Shown here piece after piece: positions 7,949 to 16,592 of a DNA stretch of 64,000 bases (positions are counted from its first letter, which is position 1; every line of letters starts with the position of its first letter). The notes beneath the pieces were generated by a model. The model was not told where the DNA came from. It did no database searches and was given only the letters and a program-made list of their open reading frames with translations. This stretch comes from Kitasatospora sp. NBC_00240 (GTDB taxonomy: Bacteria > Actinomycetota > Actinomycetes > Streptomycetales > Streptomycetaceae): contig NZ_JAPEMU010000001.1 in the NCBI RefSeq assembly GCF_026342405.1, positions 5,580,001-5,644,000 of the forward strand. The letters are read 5' to 3'. Both the position numbers and the translations under genes were made by a program.

Positions 7949-8368
7949 TCAGCCCCGGCCGCCGGTGTCCGGGTCGTCCTTGCCCCGCAGGTCCTCCTCG
8001 CGGCGGCGCAGGTCGGCCTCCCACTGCTTGAGCATGTCCTCGTGCTGCTTGTTGTCCTTCTTCAAGGACGCCAGGAACTCGGGGTCGTCGTCCGGGGCGG
8101 TGCTGCGGCCGGCCCGGGGCCGCTCGTACTCCGGGTAGCCGGCGGTGCCCGAGGGCCAGGCCGCCTGGCGGCGCTGCACGCCGGCCCGCTGCTTGCCCGC
8201 GACCAGCCAGGCGATCGGGCCGAGCAGGACCTCGCCGAAGAGCAGGATGATGATCACCCACACCACCTTGGGCAGGTGGCGGACCTCCTCCTCCGGCGTG
8301 GTGAGGCAGTCGATGAACGCCCAGATCCACAGGGCGAGCACGATCAGGAACGGAAGCATCCTCAGCAC
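7949..8368 (-). CDS. PLDc N-terminal domain membrane protein
   Basis: A 139-residue protein that starts with a hydrophobic helix ending in WAFIDCLTTPEEEVR and continues with a second helix (VVWVIIILLFGEVLLGPIAWL). This is the phospholipase D N-terminal (PLDc_N) two-helix pattern, here without any catalytic HKD domain. The C-terminal half is a charged coiled-coil-like region (NKQHEDMLKQWEADLRRREE). GTG at 8368 has GGGGGAG nine bases upstream and gives the family-typical start Met-Leu-Arg; ATG at 8359 is an alternative. Such short proteins are common in actinomycetes and of unknown function. It is divergent from mqnL. Confidence 0.8.
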   Translation of the reverse strand: MLRMLPFLIVLALWIWAFIDCLTTPEEEVRHLPKVVWVIIILLFGEVLLGPIAWLVAGKQRAGVQRRQAAWPSGTAGYPEYERPRAGRSTAPDDDPEFLASLKKDNKQHEDMLKQWEADLRRREEDLRGKDDPDTGGRG

Positions 8369-8441
8369 GGCGGTGATCTCCCCCGGAGACAGGTGGGCCC
8401 CTTGACCGGCCCAGGCTATCGGGTGGCGGATACTGACTGGC

Positions 8442-9899
8442 ATGGCATACGACGATCTCCGCTCGTTTCTCCGGGCGCTGGACCGAGAAGGCGACCTCAG
8501 GCGGATCAAGGCCGAGGTGGATCCCCATCTGGAGATCGGCGAGATCGTCGACCGGGTGCAGAAGGCCAAGGGCCCGGCGTTGCTCTTCGAGAACGTCAAG
8601 GGCGCGGCGATGCCGCTGGCGATGAACGTCTTCGGCACCGAGCGCCGGCTGGCCAAGGCGCTGGGCCTCAAGGGTCCGGAGGAGATCTCCGAGAAGATCG
8701 CCGGCCTGCTGAAGCCCGAGCTGCCGCAGGGCTTCACCGGGTTCCGGGACGCCTTCGGCAAGCTGGCCTCGATGGCCCACGTGCCGCCGAAGAACGTGAA
8801 GTCGGGCGACGCGCCGGTGCACGAGGTGGTGCTCACCGGCGACGACGTCAACCTGGACGACCTGCCGGCGCTGTTCACCTGGCCGCTGGACGGCGGCTCC
8901 TTCTTCAACCTCGGGCTGACCCACACCAAGGACCCGGACTCCGGCATCCGCAACCTCGGCCTGTACCGCCTGCAGCGGCACGACCGGCGGACCATCGGCA
9001 TGCACTGGCAGATCCACAAGGACAGCCGCAACCACTACGCGGTGGCCGCCAAGCGCGGTGAGCGCCTTCCGGTCGCGATCGCCTTCGGCTGCCCGCCGGC
9101 CGTCACGTACGCGGCCACCGCGCCGCTGCCCGGCGACATCGACGAATACCTGTTCGCGGGCTTCGTGGCCGGCGAGCGGGTGCGGATGGTCGACTGCAAG
9201 ACCGTCCCGCTGCAGGTGCCCGCCGACGCCGAGGTCGTGCTGGAGGGCTGGCTGGAGCCGGGCGAGATGCTGCCCGAGGGCCCGTTCGGCGACCACACCG
9301 GGTTCTACACGCCGCAGGAGCCGTTCCCGGCCCTGACCATCGACTGCGTGACGATGCGGCAGCGGCCGATCCTGCAGTCGATCGTGGTGGGGCGCCCGCC
9401 GACCGAGGACGGCCCGCTGGGCAAGTTCACCGAGCGGTTCTTCCTGCCGCTGCTGAAGATCATCATCCCGGACATCGTGGACTACGACCTCCCCGAGGCC
9501 GGCGGCTTCCACAACTGCGTGATCGTCTCGATCGACAAGAAGTACCCCAAGCACGCGCAGAAGGTCATGCACGCGATCTGGGGCGCCCACATGATGTCGC
9601 TGACCAAGCTGATCATCGTGGTGGACGCGGACTGCGACGTGCACGACTACCAGGAAGTGGCCTGGAGGGCGCTCGGCAACACCGACTACAGCCGGGACCT
9701 CTCGGTCGTCGAGGGGCCGGTCGACCACCTGGACCACGCGTCCTACCAGCAGTTCTGGGGCGGCAAGGCGGGCATCGACGCCACCCGCAAGCTCCCCGAG
9801 GAGGGCTACACCCGCGACGGCGGCTGGCCCGAGATGGTCGCCTCCGACCCGGAGACGGCCGCCCTGGTCACCAAGCGCTGGAAGGAGTACGGGCTGTGA
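8442..9899 (+). CDS. mqnL: Menaquinone biosynthesis decarboxylase, UbiD family
   Basis: A 485-residue UbiD-type decarboxylase that needs prenylated FMN. In the futalosine route it should remove the carboxyl group from the prenylated naphthoate ring. Seen in sequence: the N-terminal MAYDDLRSFLRALDREGDL and the conserved core (IVVGRPPTEDGPLGKFTERF, near residues 310-330), which carries Glu/Arg residues typical of the UbiD active site. Length is normal for the family. The next gene, a UbiA prenyltransferase, overlaps it by four bases (GTGA), so the two are translationally coupled. The matching flavin prenyltransferase gene is at 15787 and mqnE at 18093. Confidence 0.93.
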   Translation: MAYDDLRSFLRALDREGDLRRIKAEVDPHLEIGEIVDRVQKAKGPALLFENVKGAAMPLAMNVFGTERRLAKALGLKGPEEISEKIAGLLKPELPQGFTGFRDAFGKLASMAHVPPKNVKSGDAPVHEVVLTGDDVNLDDLPALFTWPLDGGSFFNLGLTHTKDPDSGIRNLGLYRLQRHDRRTIGMHWQIHKDSRNHYAVAAKRGERLPVAIAFGCPPAVTYAATAPLPGDIDEYLFAGFVAGERVRMVDCKTVPLQVPADAEVVLEGWLEPGEMLPEGPFGDHTGFYTPQEPFPALTIDCVTMRQRPILQSIVVGRPPTEDGPLGKFTERFFLPLLKIIIPDIVDYDLPEAGGFHNCVIVSIDKKYPKHAQKVMHAIWGAHMMSLTKLIIVVDADCDVHDYQEVAWRALGNTDYSRDLSVVEGPVDHLDHASYQQFWGGKAGIDATRKLPEEGYTRDGGWPEMVASDPETAALVTKRWKEYGL

Positions 9900-10804
9900 G
9901 CGCCACCGCCGACCTCTTCGAGGCCCCGCCGCCGAACAAGGCCAGGGCCTTCCTGCGGCTGGTCATGATCGAGCACTCGGTGTTCGCCCTGCCCTTCGCC
10001 TACATCGCGGCGCTCACCGCGATGTTCCTCACCGACGAGCGGGTGCACTGGTCCACGCTGCTGATCGTGACCGTCTGCATGGTCGGTCTGCGGACCTTCG
10101 CGATGGCCGCCAACCGGATCATCGACCGCGAGATCGACGCCCGGAACCCGCGCACCGCCGGCCGCGAACTGGTCACCGGTGCCGTCTCCGTGCGCACCGC
10201 CTACATCGGTTCGGCGATCGCCCTGGTGGTCTTCCTCGGCGCCGCCGCCCTGCTCAACCCGCTCTGCCTGGCGCTCGCCCCGGTCGCGGTCGTCCCGATG
10301 GTGGTCTATCCGTACGGCAAGCGGTTCACCGACTTCCCGCACGCGATCCTCGGCCTGGCCCAGGCGATGGGCCCGGTCGGCGCCTGGCTGGCCGTCACCG
10401 GCAGCTGGTCCTGGGACGCCGTGGTGCTCGGCCTCGCGGTCGGCGTCTGGATCGGCGGCTTCGATCTGATCTTCGGCTGCCAGGACGTCGCCGCCGACCG
10501 CGCCGAGGGCGTCCGGTCCGTGCCCGCCCGCTTCGGCATCGCCGGCGCCCTGTACGGGGCCCGGGTCTGCCACGTCCTCACCGTGCTGCTGCTCGGCTGG
10601 TACGCCGTCCTCACCGACGCCGGCCCGGCCTTCTGGGTGGGCCTGCTCGTGGTGGTCTGCGCGTTCGTCTACGAGCACTCGATCGTCAAGCCCGGCGACC
10701 TCTCGCGACTCAACCGCGCCTTCTTCACCACCAACGGTTTCGTCGGCATCTCGCTCTTCGTCTTCGCCCTGCTCGACCTGGTGGTCCGGGGGCTTGGCGT
10801 CTGA
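9896..10804 (+). CDS. mqnP: Menaquinone biosynthesis prenyltransferase, UbiA family
   Basis: A 302-residue integral membrane prenyltransferase that attaches the polyprenyl chain to the naphthoate precursor in the futalosine menaquinone pathway. The first Asp-rich motif NRIIDREIDARNP (near residues 72-84) and the second DLIFGCQDVAADRAEG (near 190-205) bind Mg2+ and the prenyl diphosphate. Around eight or nine hydrophobic helices surround them. The GTG start overlaps the mqnL stop. The pairing with mqnL supports an MqnP rather than a haem-O-synthase role. Confidence 0.93.
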   Translation: MSATADLFEAPPPNKARAFLRLVMIEHSVFALPFAYIAALTAMFLTDERVHWSTLLIVTVCMVGLRTFAMAANRIIDREIDARNPRTAGRELVTGAVSVRTAYIGSAIALVVFLGAAALLNPLCLALAPVAVVPMVVYPYGKRFTDFPHAILGLAQAMGPVGAWLAVTGSWSWDAVVLGLAVGVWIGGFDLIFGCQDVAADRAEGVRSVPARFGIAGALYGARVCHVLTVLLLGWYAVLTDAGPAFWVGLLVVVCAFVYEHSIVKPGDLSRLNRAFFTTNGFVGISLFVFALLDLVVRGLGV

Positions 10805-11031
10805 CGCCCGGCCCCCGGTGCCCGGCCTTGGGCGTCGATCTCGCACCACGGACCGGTACGGCTCGAACGGCCTTACCGGTCCGCCGCGTCGATCACCGGC
10901 GGAGCGGCCGCCCGTGCACCCAGGCCGGCCGGCGGTCGGCCTTCGCCCCCGGGGCCGTGGCAGGCCTTCGTGACGGCCGCAGCAGACGGCGAGTCGGACC
11001 GGGCCCGGCCGTACGACGGCGGGCGTGACGG

Positions 11032-11073
11032 CGGCGGCCCCGCACCCGGTGGGTTCCGGGTGCGGGGCCGCCG
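11032..11073. terminator. Bidirectional terminator hairpin
   Basis: A perfect 18-bp stem (11032-11049 with 11056-11073) closes a 6-base TGGGTT loop. It sits between convergent mqnP and the secreted repeat protein gene and can serve both strands. The rest of 10805-11031 is GC-rich with no recognisable gene. Confidence 0.85.
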
Positions 11074-11088
11074 TTGTACGGAGGTGCC

Positions 11089-12214
11089 TCAGGGGGCCTG
11101 GTAGCCGGAGACGTCGACGATCACGTGCACCGGGGCGTCGCTGGCGTTGTAGAACGACACCCTGCCGTCCTTGACCGGGACGACGACCTGGTTGGCGATC
11201 GTCTGGCCGGTGGTCCAGTTGAGGTTGGAGGAGTCCGGCGCGGCCGAGCCGTGCGGGTAGACCGTCAGGTGGCCGGGGCCGCCGGGCTCGGTCACGGTGA
11301 CGTTCAGCGTCACCGAGGTCACGTTCGGGATGTTCATCGGGACGACCAGCGTGTCGCGGGCCGCGACGGCGCCGGCCGGGCGGTTGCTGCCGTCCTCGTA
11401 GTACTGGGTCTCACGGGTGTCCATCGTGCGCCACGGCCCGACGGGGCGGTACGTGTCCTTGCCGTCGGCGCTGTAGTAGCCGGCGAGGTCGGCGATCACG
11501 TGGGTGGTGCCGAAGGAGACGTTGGCGAAGGAGACCTTGCCGTCCTTGACGGGGACGGTGACCAGGTTGGGGATGGTGGTGCCGGCCGTCCAGTTGAGGT
11601 TGGAGGCGTCCGGCTGCTTGTCCCCGTGCGGGTAGACCGTGAGGTGGCCGTCCTGCTTCGGGTCCGTCACCGTGACGTTCAGGGTGACCGCCGTGACGCC
11701 GGTGGCCGGAACACCGGCCACGCCGGCGACCTGGAGGTCGACGCCGCTGTTGGCCGCCACGGGAGCGGCCTGCGGGACGCCGATCGGGGCCCGGGTGTCG
11801 AGCAGGCGGGTGGGGCCCTTCGCGGTGAAGACGCTGCCCTTGGCGCTGTAGTAGCCGGCGAGGTCGGCGATGACCTGGGTGGTGCCGAAGGAGACGTTGG
11901 CGAAGGAGACCTTGCCGTCCTTGACCGGCACGGTGACCAGGTTGGGGATGGTGGTGCCGGCGGTCCAGTTGAGGTTGGACGCGGTGGGTGCCTCGTCGCC
12001 GTGCGGGTACACGGTGAGGTGGCCCGGCTGCTGGGGGGCGGTGACGGTGACGTTCAGCGTGACGGCGGTGACGCCGGTGGCCGGAACACCGCCGACGCCG
12101 GCGACCTGGAGGTCGACGGTGCCGTTGGCGGGCACGGCGCCGGCCGTGGGCACGCCGATCGCGGCGCGGGTGTCCAGCAGGCGGGTCGGCCCGGCCGGGG
12201 TGAAGACGCTGCCG
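11089..12214 (-). repeat. Three tandem 375-bp coding repeats
   Basis: The 3' part of the secreted protein gene consists of three 125-codon units. The first two units are almost identical in DNA over long stretches: for example the sequence beginning GGCGCTGTAGTAG at 11467 recurs at 11842, exactly 375 bases on, with only a few mismatches in the following 80 bases. The third unit (11089-11440) is more diverged. This suggests recent duplication or gene conversion between the two similar units. Confidence 0.8.
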
Positions 12215-13383
12215 AAGTCCTGGTACTCCTGCGCGCCACGGTCCCGGAAGCCTCTGCCGGTACCGGTGTTGGGCACCAGCGGGTCGTCCGCGGCGGGCCA
12301 GCCCCAGGCGTCGCCGTTCGCCATGCCCGGCGCGGTCTCGTCGGCGGAGTCGACGATCGGGGAGGTCCTGGTCGTGAAGAGGTCGTTCGGCACGGCGACG
12401 AAGTCGTGCGCGCCCTGGCCGGTGGCCGCGGTGAACGCCTGCTGGGTGGTGTAGGTCGCACCGCCCCAGCCGTACGCCGGGCCGCCGCTCGCCGGGGAGA
12501 CCACGTTGTAGTCGACCTTGCTGCCCGCGACGGCGGCCGCGTCGAGCGAGATCCCGGTGTCCGGGGCGCCCGCTGCGCAGGCCTTGCCGCCGTCCTTGGC
12601 GGTGTCGACGACGTTGTTCTCGACGACCGCCTCGGCGGAGGCGCCCTTCAGGGTGATCCCGGGGAAGCAGAGGCTCTCCACGGTGTTGCTCACGATCACG
12701 GTGCCGGGGGCATCGCTGACCAGGATGCCGGTCGTGTCCTCGACGCTGTTCGCCCGGATCACGTTGGTCGACAGGACCGTGCCGGTCGAGCCGGCGTCCA
12801 CCCGGACCACCGGGCCCGCGGCGTACGCGAACCGGCCCTGGGTGAAGCTGACGCCGCTGGAGCCGTTGGTGACCCGGAGCCCGCCGTTCCAGGGATTCAC
12901 CCGGGTGAAGGCCACGTCGTGCGCGTCGTCCAGTACGACGGCCTCCCGCTGGAGGCCCGCCTCGGTGGACTGCGGGAGGAGGTCCTGGAACCGGATGTGC
13001 TGCGCGCCCTTCACGACCAGGCCGTGGCCCGGCGCCGTGCTGGAGAGGGTGACGCCGCCACCCGGGCTGTTCGCGCCGGGGGCCGGGCCGCGGAAGGTGA
13101 TCGGCGCCTGCTCCGTGCCCGAGCGGGTGACGGTCAGGGTGCTGTCGTTGTACGTGCCGGAGGCGATGTCCACCGTCTGACCCGGCAGGACCACGGCCGC
13201 CGCGGCCGTGACGTGGCAGTACGGGACGGCCTGGGTGCCGCTGCCGGCGTCCGAGCAGTGCGCGCCGGCGGCGTTGTTGACGTACAGGGTCGTGACGGCG
13301 GCGCCCGCCGCGGTCACGGAGAGGGCCGGCAGGCCGACGCCGAGCAGCGCGGTGCCGACACATACGGCTATTCGTCTCTTGAT
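11089..13383 (-). CDS. Secreted beta-helix protein with three C-terminal repeats
   Basis: A secreted protein of about 760 residues. After a Sec-type signal (IKRRIAVCVGTALLGVGLPA, ending near TAAGAA) comes a right-handed beta-helix-like region with many Asn-Thr-Val and Asp-Gly turns (residues about 40-380), as in pectate-lyase-fold proteins. Three repeats of 125 residues follow, each with RLLDTR near its start, LNVTVT, GHLTVYPHG, SNLNWT and a closing GYY/GYQ. Such repeats occur in Streptomyces secreted enzymes and may bind polymer. No catalytic residues were identified. The start is uncertain: no ATG, GTG or TTG lies between the signal peptide and a GGGGGA ribosome site, and an ATC at 13383 is best placed. 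The first upstream ATG is at 13473, without a ribosome site. Confidence 0.8.
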   Translation of the reverse strand: MKRRIAVCVGTALLGVGLPALSVTAAGAAVTTLYVNNAAGAHCSDAGSGTQAVPYCHVTAAAAVVLPGQTVDIASGTYNDSTLTVTRSGTEQAPITFRGPAPGANSPGGGVTLSSTAPGHGLVVKGAQHIRFQDLLPQSTEAGLQREAVVLDDAHDVAFTRVNPWNGGLRVTNGSSGVSFTQGRFAYAAGPVVRVDAGSTGTVLSTNVIRANSVEDTTGILVSDAPGTVIVSNTVESLCFPGITLKGASAEAVVENNVVDTAKDGGKACAAGAPDTGISLDAAAVAGSKVDYNVVSPASGGPAYGWGGATYTTQQAFTAATGQGAHDFVAVPNDLFTTRTSPIVDSADETAPGMANGDAWGWPAADDPLVPNTGTGRGFRDRGAQEYQDFGSVFTPAGPTRLLDTRAAIGVPTAGAVPANGTVDLQVAGVGGVPATGVTAVTLNVTVTAPQQPGHLTVYPHGDEAPTASNLNWTAGTTIPNLVTVPVKDGKVSFANVSFGTTQVIADLAGYYSAKGSVFTAKGPTRLLDTRAPIGVPQAAPVAANSGVDLQVAGVAGVPATGVTAVTLNVTVTDPKQDGHLTVYPHGDKQPDASNLNWTAGTTIPNLVTVPVKDGKVSFANVSFGTTHVIADLAGYYSADGKDTYRPVGPWRTMDTRETQYYEDGSNRPAGAVAARDTLVVPMNIPNVTSVTLNVTVTEPGGPGHLTVYPHGSAAPDSSNLNWTTGQTIANQVVVPVKDGRVSFYNASDAPVHVIVDVSGYQAP

Positions 13384-13648
13384 GATGGTCCCCCAGATGA
13401 AATGAGCGGCGGCCGCCGGAGGCGGCCGTTCCCGACCGCCGGACACCGGCCGGGTCGAGAGCGAACGGATCATTTCACAGCGGATCGACACCGGGTCAAG
13501 GTGATATCCGGTTGCCCGGATTGTTCCCCTGCTTGTTCGTTCACCGCCCGGGTGACCGCCGATTCGGCGGCGGCTCCTCCGACGGATCCGGGCCCGGGAC
13601 ATTAGCCTCGTCATCGGGACAAAGTCGCGTTATCCGAGGAGGCACACG

Positions 13649-14035
13649 GTGATCGGCAAGCTGCAGTGCATCGTCCTGGACTGCCACTACCCCGCCGCGC
13701 TGGCCCGTTTCTACGCGGCGCTGCTCGGCGGCGAGGTGGACCGGCCGGACCCGCGGTGGTCGCTGGACGAGGACTGGTCGACCCTGCACACCGACGGCGG
13801 GCCGGTGGTGGCGTTCCAGCGGGTGCAGGACTTCCACCCGCCGCAGTGGCCGGACCCGGCGCACCCGCAGCAGGTCCACCTGGACATCGACGTGGCGGAC
13901 ATCGAGGCCGCCGAGCGCGAGGTGGTCGCCCACGGCGGTGCGCCGCTGAAGGCGTACGACGGCTGGCGGGTCTACGCGGACCCGGCAGGGCACCCGTTCT
14001 GCCTGATCGGCGGTACCGCCGGCTCTCCCGTCTGA
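13649..14035 (+). CDS. VOC (glyoxalase-like) family protein
   Basis: A 128-residue protein with the paired beta-alpha-beta-beta-beta modules of the vicinal-oxygen-chelate superfamily. The first module runs from LQCIVLDCHYPAALARFYAALLG and the second from QVHLDIDVADIEAAEREV to VYADPAGHPFCLI, whose GHPFCL is a typical glyoxalase-like signature. The GTG at 13649 has GAGGAGG upstream. The usual metal ligands are only partly present (a Glu or His pair is not obvious), so it may bind a ligand rather than catalyse. It stands alone. Confidence 0.85.
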   Translation: MIGKLQCIVLDCHYPAALARFYAALLGGEVDRPDPRWSLDEDWSTLHTDGGPVVAFQRVQDFHPPQWPDPAHPQQVHLDIDVADIEAAEREVVAHGGAPLKAYDGWRVYADPAGHPFCLIGGTAGSPV

Positions 14036-14052
14036 CGGGCCGGGCGCGGGCG

Positions 14053-14769
14053 TCAGCAGAGCGTCAGGCTGTCGCCCAGCCGCAGCCGGCCAGGGCGACG
14101 GACTTCGGCGAGGGCGTCCAGGTGGCCGTCGTGGGCGGCGAAGATCGCCTTGAGGATCTCGGGGGCGTGCGGCAGTCCCGGTTGCGGGGCACCGGTCATG
14201 ACGCAGCGTTCGCTGGAGCGGAGGAAGGCGAGCCGGGGGCCGGCGCGGCCGGTGGCGGTGGCCTCCCGGCCGAGCCAGTGGTCCTCGACGAAGGGCGGGG
14301 TGCCCGGCGGGGTGCGCAGCAGGATGTTGGGCCGGAACCGGCGTTCGTCGACGACGGTGCAGGGGGCGGCCTCGCGGACCCAGTCGAGGGTGGCGGTGGT
14401 GAGAACGCTGACCGGCAGCTGGTCGAAGTGCGACACGGCGTCCTCGCGGGCGAGTTCGACGTCGTCGAGCTGGAGGAAGGCGCGCAGGAAGGTGTCGGGG
14501 TCGGTGACCGGGCGGCCGAGCGGGTCGAGGAGGACGGGGCCGTCGAGGCGGTGGCCGAGCCGGGCGCCGAGGCGGAGCAGGCCGTCCATCCGGCGGAAGC
14601 GCCGGGTGTTCTTGCCGGAGCCGAGCTTGCCCGCGCCGTCGCGCACGGCGTAGAGCCGGTCCCCGGCCAGGCCGCGTTCGTCCACCTGGACGGAGTCGAG
14701 CTGTTCGCCACCGGTGGATTTGACGGGGTAGCGCCAGAGCCGCTCGACCACACCGATGATCTCTGCCAT
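14053..14769 (-). CDS. MOSC domain-containing protein
   Basis: A 238-residue protein with the MOSC N-terminal beta-barrel (VERLWRYPVKSTGGEQLDSV, then GLAGDRLYAV) and the C-terminal MOSC core (RFRPNILLRTP, LRSSERCVMTG). MOSC proteins are related to the molybdenum cofactor sulfurase C-terminal domain and often transfer sulfur to, or use, the molybdenum cofactor; the conserved Cys in SERCVMTG is the expected sulfur carrier. No molybdoenzyme partner is nearby. It is convergent with the VOC gene. Confidence 0.9.
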   Translation of the reverse strand: MAEIIGVVERLWRYPVKSTGGEQLDSVQVDERGLAGDRLYAVRDGAGKLGSGKNTRRFRRMDGLLRLGARLGHRLDGPVLLDPLGRPVTDPDTFLRAFLQLDDVELAREDAVSHFDQLPVSVLTTATLDWVREAAPCTVVDERRFRPNILLRTPPGTPPFVEDHWLGREATATGRAGPRLAFLRSSERCVMTGAPQPGLPHAPEILKAIFAAHDGHLDALAEVRRPGRLRLGDSLTLC

Positions 14770-14858
14770 GGCGGGCAGCCTATCGGCGGGTCGCCTTGAT
14801 GGTCTAGACCAAGGTCCGTGCCGGCTCGGTTCGTTCGGGCCGTCCGGTGCCGGTCGGT

Positions 14859-14906
14859 CCAGCCGTCCGTCCAGCCGTCCGTCCAGCCGTCCGTCCAGCT
14901 GTCCGT
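14859..14906. repeat. 12-bp tandem repeat, four copies
   Basis: CCAGCCGTCCGT is repeated three times exactly (14859, 14871, 14883) and a fourth time with one mismatch (14895). Directly after it, 14908-14942 carries a 35-base near-copy (one mismatch) of 14974-15008, the last coding bases of the cyclase-family gene. The segment fills the gap between the MOSC start and the cyclase stop. Confidence 0.85.
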
Positions 14907-14972
14907 CCAGCCGATCCGGGCCACCGAGCGGACGGGCGCGCCGGCCGGTGCCGCTCGGCCGGGCCGGTCCGT

Positions 14973-15719
14973 TCAGCCGATCCGGGCCACCGCGCGGACG
15001 GGCGCGCCGTCAGCCGCGACCAGTCGCAGCGGGAAGAACGAGACCTCCACCGGCGCCCCGGCCGCCTGCGCCGCCAGCAGCGGCGCCAGGTCGGTGAGGT
15101 TCTCCGCGATCACCGCGCCGCCCTCGGCGCCGAGCAGCACCCGGTGCGCGGCGAGGCCGCCGGCCTCCTCCGGATGCCCGCCGTCGTGCTCGTCGGCGAG
15201 GTCGGCGAGCAGCGCCGCCACCGCCGGGTCCGCCGGGCCCGGGTCGGGCGTCCGGTCGATGCTGAGGGCGTCCACCCCGAGGGTCCGTACGCCGGCCGCG
15301 ACCACGGCCTCGGCGGCGGCGGGCGTCAGATAGGGGTGCGCGAGGTAGTGGTCGGTGCCCCAGTGGCGGGGCCAGCCGGTGGCCAGCAGCAGGACGGCGC
15401 CGGGGGTGACCCGAGCCAGCGCGTCCGCGAGCAGGCCGGGGGTGACGGCGGTGCGCGGCTCCAGGCCGCGCAGGTCGGCGAGCACGGCCGGGCCGGTGAA
15501 CAGGTCGAGCGGCAGCCCGTCCAGGGTCGGCCAGGTGACGTCCACGTGGTACGGCGCGTCCACATGGGTGCCGGACTGCGAGCCGAGGTGCAGCCCGAGG
15601 ACGTTGACCCCGGCGGTGGCGGTGGTCAGGGCCGGCCGCAGCTCCACCTCCGGGTCGCCCGGGTAGACGGGCATGCCGGTGGTGAGCGGATGGGTGAGGT
15701 CGATCAGCGTCGGCGCCAT
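14973..15719 (-). CDS. Cyclase-family metal-dependent hydrolase
   Basis: A 248-residue protein of the cyclase/kynurenine formamidase-like family (PF04199). The hallmark metal site HLGSQSGTHVDAPYH (near residues 45-60) is complete, and the N-terminal DLTHPLTTGMPVYPGDP is typical. These enzymes hydrolyse formamides, lactones or related bonds with Zn or Mn. The ATG at 15719 follows GGGAGG. The gene is divergent from mqnM with 67 bases between starts, so the promoters are back to back. The substrate cannot be told; no tryptophan-degradation genes are adjacent. Confidence 0.9.
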   Translation of the reverse strand: MAPTLIDLTHPLTTGMPVYPGDPEVELRPALTTATAGVNVLGLHLGSQSGTHVDAPYHVDVTWPTLDGLPLDLFTGPAVLADLRGLEPRTAVTPGLLADALARVTPGAVLLLATGWPRHWGTDHYLAHPYLTPAAAEAVVAAGVRTLGVDALSIDRTPDPGPADPAVAALLADLADEHDGGHPEEAGGLAAHRVLLGAEGGAVIAENLTDLAPLLAAQAAGAPVEVSFFPLRLVAADGAPVRAVARIG

Positions 15720-15786
15720 GGCCCCATCCTCCCGTGCCCGGCGGGCCCGGCGGATCGAAACCTGTGCTGCGTATAGAAATGAGGTC

Positions 15787-16473
15787 ATGAGCGCAGCGAA
15801 GTCAGCAGACGGTACGGCGGTCCGGCGGCCGTGGGTGGTGGGGGTCTCGGGAGCGTCGGGCACCCCGTACGCGGCATCGGTGATCCGGGGGCTGCTGGAC
15901 GCGGGCGAGGCGGTGGACCTGGTGGTCAGCCGGGCGGCCCGGCTCACCATCCTGGACGAGACCGGCATCTCCTTCCGGGACGCGCACTGGCGGCAGGACC
16001 TGGCCCGCTGGCTGGGCTCGGACGAGGGCCTGGACGGCGTCCGGCACTGGGCGGCGGGGGACTTCGCGGCCGGCCCGTCCAGCGGCTCCTACCCGGCCAA
16101 GGGGATGCTGGTCGTCCCCGCGACGACCGGGGCGGTGGCGGGGATCGCGCTCGGCCTGAGCAAGGACCTGCTCCAACGGGCCGCCGCCGTCACCCTCAAG
16201 GAGCGCCGCCCGCTGGTGGTCTGCGTGCGCGAGGCACCGCTCGACGGGGTGACGCTGAAGCACCTGGTGGAGCTGGACGCGCAGGGCGCCGTGGTGCTGC
16301 CCGCCTCGCCCGGCTTCTACGCGGGTGGCTCCACGGTGCGCGAGCTGGTCGATTTCGTGGCCGGACGGGTGCTCGACGCGGCCGGCGTGCCGCACGGGAT
16401 GTACCGGCGCTGGGAGGGCGAGTTGGGGGCGGCCGCCAGGGGAGCCGCAGGGGCGGCCGACACGGTGGAGTGA
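15787..16473 (+). CDS. mqnM: Flavin prenyltransferase, UbiX family
   Basis: A 228-residue UbiX-like protein that makes prenylated FMN, the cofactor required by the UbiD-type decarboxylase MqnL. The FMN-binding start VVGVSGASGTPYAASVI and the later MLVVPATTGAVAGIALGLSKDL with LVVCVREAPL are family hallmarks. The ATG at 15787 follows GAGG; the frame is open further upstream but without conserved sequence. It is followed by lrp, threonine dehydratase and mqnE on the same strand, although 119 bases separate it from lrp. Confidence 0.93.
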   Translation: MSAAKSADGTAVRRPWVVGVSGASGTPYAASVIRGLLDAGEAVDLVVSRAARLTILDETGISFRDAHWRQDLARWLGSDEGLDGVRHWAAGDFAAGPSSGSYPAKGMLVVPATTGAVAGIALGLSKDLLQRAAAVTLKERRPLVVCVREAPLDGVTLKHLVELDAQGAVVLPASPGFYAGGSTVRELVDFVAGRVLDAAGVPHGMYRRWEGELGAAARGAAGAADTVE

Positions 16474-16592
16474 GCGGGCCTCGACCGGGAGAGTATGTTC
16501 TTTGCGATATCCGGGTTGGTCTGCCCATGGCACCTTTGATTCCGGATAATGATCTGTGGGTCTGGTGAGGTTCGGAAGGACGCGGACGGTAT

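Noticed and set aside
14859..14906. 12-bp tandem repeats as a CRISPR array
   Set aside because: Units are contiguous with no spacers and no cas genes occur in the window.
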